A DNA stretch of 22,455 bases. It comes from JAQVWU01 sp964628455 (lineage in GTDB: Bacteria > Bacillota > Clostridia > Oscillospirales > CAG-272). A program made the translations under genes and the position numbers. Below the pieces are notes generated by a model. It saw nothing but the letters and a program-made list of their open reading frames with translations. It was not told where the DNA came from and searched no databases. Position 1 is the stretch's first letter. Every line of letters starts with the position of its first letter. Below, piece after piece: positions 19,459 through 22,455 of the stretch. The DNA is taken from contig CAZVPD010000046.1 of assembly GCA_964628455.1 (NCBI GenBank), positions 1 to 22,455 of the forward strand, read 5' to 3'.

Positions 19459-20793
19459 ATGAAAAAAAGTTTATTGATAAAAATAATCACCTGTGTTCTT
19501 TTATCGGCGCTGACAGCCGTTTTTCTTATTTCCTGTTCCGGAGGCGCCGTCCCGGATGTGACCGGTACGGCGGCTGTGACCGGACCGCAAAGCAGGGATA
19601 TCCCCGTAAAACCCGTTTATGCCGTCAACCTCGCGGTACAGGTAAAGTCAGGAGATCCCGAAATAAAACCCGCGGACCGGGAATTTATCTTGACCGGCAC
19701 GTCTTTCGCGCTTGAACTGTTTAAAAGAAGCGTGAGTATCGATAAGAATTCGATGGTTTCGCCCCTGTCCGTCCTGCTTGCGCTGTCCATGACGGCCAAC
19801 GGCGCCGCCGGAGAAACACTTGCGCAAATGGAAAAAACAATCGGCGGGACATTGGGTCTGGACGAATTGAACCAATATCTGCGCGGTTATACCGGCAGTC
19901 TGACAAACACAGAAAAAGCCGGACTGACCATAGCCAATTCCGTCTGGTTTTGCGATGATGAAAACGGTATCCTGGTAAACGATTCTTTCCTGCAGGCCAA
20001 TGCCGATTACTATCAGGCGGACGCCTATAAAGCCGCGTTCGACGACCGGACGGTTGCCGATATCAACGGCTGGATCAGCAGCAGCACCGAAGGTCTGATC
20101 GACGGCATACTGACGGAAATTCCCGCCGAGGCGGTCATGTATCTGATCAACGCGATGGTGTTTGACGCGGAGTGGCAGAAAGTCTACAGCATCGAGCGGG
20201 TTTTTGAAGGGAATTTCTACGCGCAGGACGGCTCCGCGCAGACCGCCGGCATGATGCGCTCTGAAGAGGAGCTGTATCTTGAGGACGGCAGCGCCGTCGG
20301 CTTTATAAAGCCGTATGCGGACGGGCAATACTCTTTTGCCGCGCTGCTCCCCGGCGAGAACGTTCCGATCCATGAATACATCGCTTCGATGACCGCCGAA
20401 AACTTTATTAAAACGATTGAAAATGCAAAAAAAGGCATTGTAAACGCGGTCATGCCCAGGTTTTCGTCTGAATACGAGCTTGAAATGAACGATGTTCTGA
20501 AAGATATGGGAATTACGGACGCTTTTGACGATTCGGCGGCAGACTTTTCCGGGATCGGCCATTCGGGCTGGGGCAATATGTATATCAGCAGCGTGCTGCA
20601 TAAAACCTATATTTCGGTCGATGAACTCGGCACCAAAGCCGGAGCCGTTACCTCGGTTGAGATCTCCGCGCAAAGCGCGGCCGAAGCCGATTATTACACG
20701 GTCACGCTTGACCGCCCGTTTGTGTATGCCGTTATCGACAGCCATACGAATATGCCGCTGTTCATCGGTTCTGTCCTGAGCATGGAAAATTAA
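19459..20793 (+). CDS. Serpin-family lipoprotein, second copy
   Basis: The 444-residue product starts at ATG 19459 with AAAGG 8 nt upstream. The signal peptide ends in lipobox LISC, Cys26. The linker differs from the first copy, but the serpin body is closely related: MVSPLSVLLALSMTANGAA, SVWFCDDENG, NAMVFDAEWQKVYSIERVF, and an identical hinge VDELGTKAGAVTSVE. After the hinge the two copies diverge: here SAQSAAEAD, giving a predicted scissile bond near Gln-Ser (20671-20676), against SVTSMP in the first. This fits paralogues inhibiting different proteases. The body ends LDRPFVYAVIDSHTNMPLFIG. The ribosome-site regions of both copies share GAAAGGCGAAA, so the duplication probably included the leader. 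It is followed by a strong terminator. Cell location: outer face of the membrane. Confidence 0.92.
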   Translation: MKKSLLIKIITCVLLSALTAVFLISCSGGAVPDVTGTAAVTGPQSRDIPVKPVYAVNLAVQVKSGDPEIKPADREFILTGTSFALELFKRSVSIDKNSMVSPLSVLLALSMTANGAAGETLAQMEKTIGGTLGLDELNQYLRGYTGSLTNTEKAGLTIANSVWFCDDENGILVNDSFLQANADYYQADAYKAAFDDRTVADINGWISSSTEGLIDGILTEIPAEAVMYLINAMVFDAEWQKVYSIERVFEGNFYAQDGSAQTAGMMRSEEELYLEDGSAVGFIKPYADGQYSFAALLPGENVPIHEYIASMTAENFIKTIENAKKGIVNAVMPRFSSEYELEMNDVLKDMGITDAFDDSAADFSGIGHSGWGNMYISSVLHKTYISVDELGTKAGAVTSVEISAQSAAEADYYTVTLDRPFVYAVIDSHTNMPLFIGSVLSMEN

Positions 20794-20815
20794 ATCCCCG
20801 CGGCATAAGATAAAC

Positions 20816-20854
20816 CCGCAGTGAAGTGCGCTTAACGCCTTCCTGCGGTTTTTT
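20816..20854 (+). terminator. Terminator after the second serpin
   Basis: CCGCAG (20816-20821) pairs with CTGCGG (20843-20848), with GAAG/CTTC and GCG/CGC pairing inside around a small loop and single-base bulges. TTTTTT (20849-20854) follows directly. A canonical intrinsic terminator. Confidence 0.85.
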
Positions 20855-20898
20855 ATTGTTTTGCGCTGCGGCTGACGTTATAATTATCGCAATGAATC

Positions 20899-20927
20899 TT
20901 GATTTCATATCAATCATATAGTATAAT
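20899..20927 (+). promoter_or_regulatory. Promoter of the RrF2 regulator gene, with overlapping operator
   Basis: TTGATT (20899-20904), 17 bases, TATAAT (20922-20927). The stretch 20902-20927 matches the element at 21445-21470 in 19 of 26 positions without gaps. It covers the spacer and -10 box, which would suit repression by the RrF2 protein itself. A TTGAT-N5-ATCAA dyad (20899-20913) overlaps the same region. Confidence 0.65.
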
Positions 20928-20951
20928 GGGAGAATAAAGGAGTGGATGAAC

Positions 20952-21386
20952 ATGAAGATATCGACAAAGGGACGGTACGCGCTGAGGATGATGATCGACA
21001 TGGCCGGACAAAACAGCGGCGAATGGATTCCGATCAGGGACATATCGGAACGGCAGGGGATTTCGGACAAATATCTCGAACAGATCGTGACCCCGCTGAC
21101 CAGGGCGAAACTCCTGCTGAGCAGCAGGGGGGCGCAGGGGGGCTATATGCTGGCGCGCACTCCCGACCGGTATACCGCCGGGCAGATACTGCGTGTGATC
21201 GAGGGTGATCTGGCTCCCGTGGCATGCCTTGCGACCGATGTCAATCTGTGTGAACGGTCCGGGATCTGTCCTACAATAGGCTTTTGGAAAGGTTTATATC
21301 AGGTGATCAATCAGTATGTGGATTCCGTTACACTGCAGGATCTGGCAGATTCCGAATGCTCCGGCAACTGCGATTACTGTATATGA
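20952..21386 (+). CDS. RrF2-family transcriptional regulator (IscR/CymR-like)
   Basis: The 144-residue product starts at ATG 20952, chosen over ATG 20946 because AAAGGAG is 9 nt away instead of 3 and the family begins MKISTKGRYALR. An N-terminal winged helix (about 1-65) is followed by a linker. A three-Cys segment follows: ACLATDVNLCERSGIC, Cys at x7 and x5 spacing, where IscR-type members bind an Fe-S cluster. Further Cys residues lie at the C-terminus (CSGNCDYC), which is unusual. The gene lies directly upstream of cysteine synthase and both promoters share an AT-rich element. CymR of Bacillus controls cysteine metabolism with CysK as partner, so a CymR-like role is likely, but an IscR-like role sensing Fe-S status remains possible. 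Confidence 0.9.
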   Translation: MKISTKGRYALRMMIDMAGQNSGEWIPIRDISERQGISDKYLEQIVTPLTRAKLLLSSRGAQGGYMLARTPDRYTAGQILRVIEGDLAPVACLATDVNLCERSGICPTIGFWKGLYQVINQYVDSVTLQDLADSECSGNCDYCI

Positions 21387-21414
21387 AACATTTAAAAAAT
21401 TATTTTGCTTTCAC

Positions 21415-21443
21415 TTGACAAATAAAAAAATAGGGAGTATACT
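21415..21443 (+). promoter_or_regulatory. Promoter of cysteine synthase
   Basis: A consensus TTGACA (21415-21420), 17 bases, TATACT (21438-21443). Transcription should begin near 21450, giving a leader of about 100 nt before the cysK start. No T-box or other riboswitch structure was seen in that leader. Confidence 0.8.
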
Positions 21444-21444
21444 T

Positions 21445-21470
21445 ATATCATACTAACCATATATGATATT
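21445..21470 (+). promoter_or_regulatory. Inverted repeat at the cysK start site, predicted RrF2 operator
   Basis: ATATCATA (21445-21452) and TATGATAT (21462-21469) form a perfect 8-bp dyad with a 9-base spacer, right at the expected transcript start. It aligns without gaps to the RrF2 promoter element (19 of 26 identical). The position suits repression. Confidence 0.65.
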
Positions 21471-21549
21471 GGGAATTAAGGTGCGGTTTTCAATGACCGC
21501 TGTATTCGATACGCTTTGATCCATAATTAAATTCGAAAGGATGTCTGAA

Positions 21550-22455
21550 ATGTCTGAAGTCAGAAAAAATGTAACGGAACTCATAGGAAATACACCTGTG
21601 CTCGAATTTTCGAACCTTGAAAAGAAATATGATCTGTCTGCAAAAATAATCGGCAAACTGGAGTTCTTCAATCCCGCCGGGAGCGTCAAGGACAGGATCG
21701 CATGGGCGATGATCCGGGACGCCGAAGAAAAAGGGTTGCTGAAACCGGATTCGGTGATCATCGAACCGACCAGCGGGAATACCGGGATCGGACTCGCCTC
21801 GGTGGCCGCATCCAGGGGATACCGCGTGATCCTGACCATGCCCGAAACCATGAGCGTTGAGCGCAGGAACCTGCTGAAAGCATACGGCGCGGAACTCGTC
21901 CTGACGGAAGGACCCCTCGGCATGAAGGGCGCCATCGCCAAAGCGAAGGAACTGGCCGAAAAAACGCCGAACAGCTTTATGCCCGGACAGTTTGTCAATC
22001 CCGCCAATCCCGTCGTTCACAAAGCGACGACCGGACCCGAGATCTGGAGACAGACCGGCGGTGAGATCGACCTGTTCGTGTGCGGCATCGGCACGGGCGG
22101 AACCGTTTCGGGCGCGGGCGAATACCTGAAATCGAAAAATCCCGAATTGAAAATTATTGCGGTCGAACCTGCCGACTCTCCGGTTTTATCGCAGGGCAGA
22201 AGCGGGCCCCATAAAATTCAGGGCATCGGCGCAGGTTTTATACCCGATACGCTGAACACATCGGTTTATGATGAGATCATCCGTGTGGAAAACGCCGACG
22301 CGTTCGGCACAGGCAGGGAACTTGCCCGCAGCGAAGGTATTCTGGCCGGCATCTCTTCGGGCGCGGCGGTATGGGCGGCTGTTGAAGCGGCCAAACGCCC
22401 CGAAAACGCGGGCAAGACCATTGTGGTCCTGCTGCCCGACACGGGGGAGAGATAT
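21550..22455 (+). CDS. cysK: Cysteine synthase (O-acetylserine sulfhydrylase), 3' end cut off
   Basis: The frame is open to the right edge (about 302 residues from ATG 21550). ATG 21541 is also possible, but AAAGG lies directly against it, whereas spacing to 21550 is about 9 nt. Motifs: LIGNTPVLEF, PAGSVKDR with the PLP-binding Lys, EPTSGNTGIGLA, the phosphate loop GIGTGGTVSGAGEYLK, and GISSGAA. The end LLPDTGERY is the normal C-terminal region, so only a few codons are missing. It makes cysteine from O-acetylserine and sulfide in the cytoplasm. It follows the RrF2 regulator on the same strand with its own strong promoter. Supply of sulfide or sulfane sulfur by the thioredoxin/persulfide module in the same window is a plausible link but is inference. 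Confidence 0.96.
   Translation, partial: MSEVRKNVTELIGNTPVLEFSNLEKKYDLSAKIIGKLEFFNPAGSVKDRIAWAMIRDAEEKGLLKPDSVIIEPTSGNTGIGLASVAASRGYRVILTMPETMSVERRNLLKAYGAELVLTEGPLGMKGAIAKAKELAEKTPNSFMPGQFVNPANPVVHKATTGPEIWRQTGGEIDLFVCGIGTGGTVSGAGEYLKSKNPELKIIAVEPADSPVLSQGRSGPHKIQGIGAGFIPDTLNTSVYDEIIRVENADAFGTGRELARSEGILAGISSGAAVWAAVEAAKRPENAGKTIVVLLPDTGERY

Noticed and set aside
20899..20913. TTGAT-N5-ATCAA as an Fnr box
   Set aside because: The spacing is N5 rather than N4, it overlaps the -35 and the better explanation is the RrF2-type element shared with cysK; the local Crp/Fnr regulator is predicted to read GTGA instead.
21450..21549. A possible T-box or S-box leader before cysK
   Set aside because: The leader is only about 100 nt and shows no terminator/antiterminator pair or T-box core; only the operator-like dyad is evident.

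Overview
The window looks like a scaffold from a Gram-positive, anaerobic, probably gut-associated member of the Clostridia, most likely a metagenome assembly. The reasons are: lipobox-type lipoproteins, Gram-positive style Shine-Dalgarno sites with TTG and GTG starts, serpins as lipoproteins, an RrF2-type regulator next to cysteine synthase, and two placeholder runs of exactly ten N (14521-14530, 19383-19392). No RNA gene, CRISPR array or insertion sequence was seen, and no gene-free stretch exceeds 300 bases.

Region 1 (1-8849) is outward-facing and nutritional. A TerB_N/TerB_C protein runs off the left edge on the minus strand. It is divergent from a solute-binding lipoprotein (1759). Next come a LamG-like surface protein with a C-terminal anchor (3528), a mannose-6-phosphate-isomerase-like cupin (4807) that forms an operon with a second, related solute-binding lipoprotein (6055), and a URO-D-family protein that lacks the usual zinc ligands (7737). 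No ABC permease or ATPase accompanies the two binding proteins.

Region 2 (8919-12629) holds a serine hydrolase (minus), a MerR/TipAS regulator (minus) with a 19-bp promoter spacer typical of MerR control, and a divergent RecQ helicase.

Region 3 (12687-17886) is the most coherent part. It contains thioredoxin, a multidomain persulfide-handling enzyme (CoA-disulfide reductase, rhodanese, TusA, DsrE-like), a Crp/Fnr regulator, a small 8-Cys ferredoxin and a two-gene permease. A GTGA-N5-TYAC operator lies 29 nt before a TATAAT -10 box at three promoters: thioredoxin, ferredoxin-crp and the permease pair. One operator serves the last two divergently. This predicts a small regulon activated by the local Crp/Fnr protein. 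I infer a sulfane-sulfur or thiol-stress module. The coding sequence of the multidomain enzyme is corrupted by an in-frame assembly artefact around the first N run, which carries a foreign RecD-like helicase motif.

Region 4 (17984-20793) holds two tandem serpin lipoproteins with almost identical hinges but different reactive-site residues; the second N run lies between them.

Region 5 (20899-22455) holds an RrF2-family regulator and cysteine synthase (cut at the right edge, probably by a few codons). Both promoters carry a related 26-nt AT-rich element, suggesting autoregulation plus control of cysteine synthesis.
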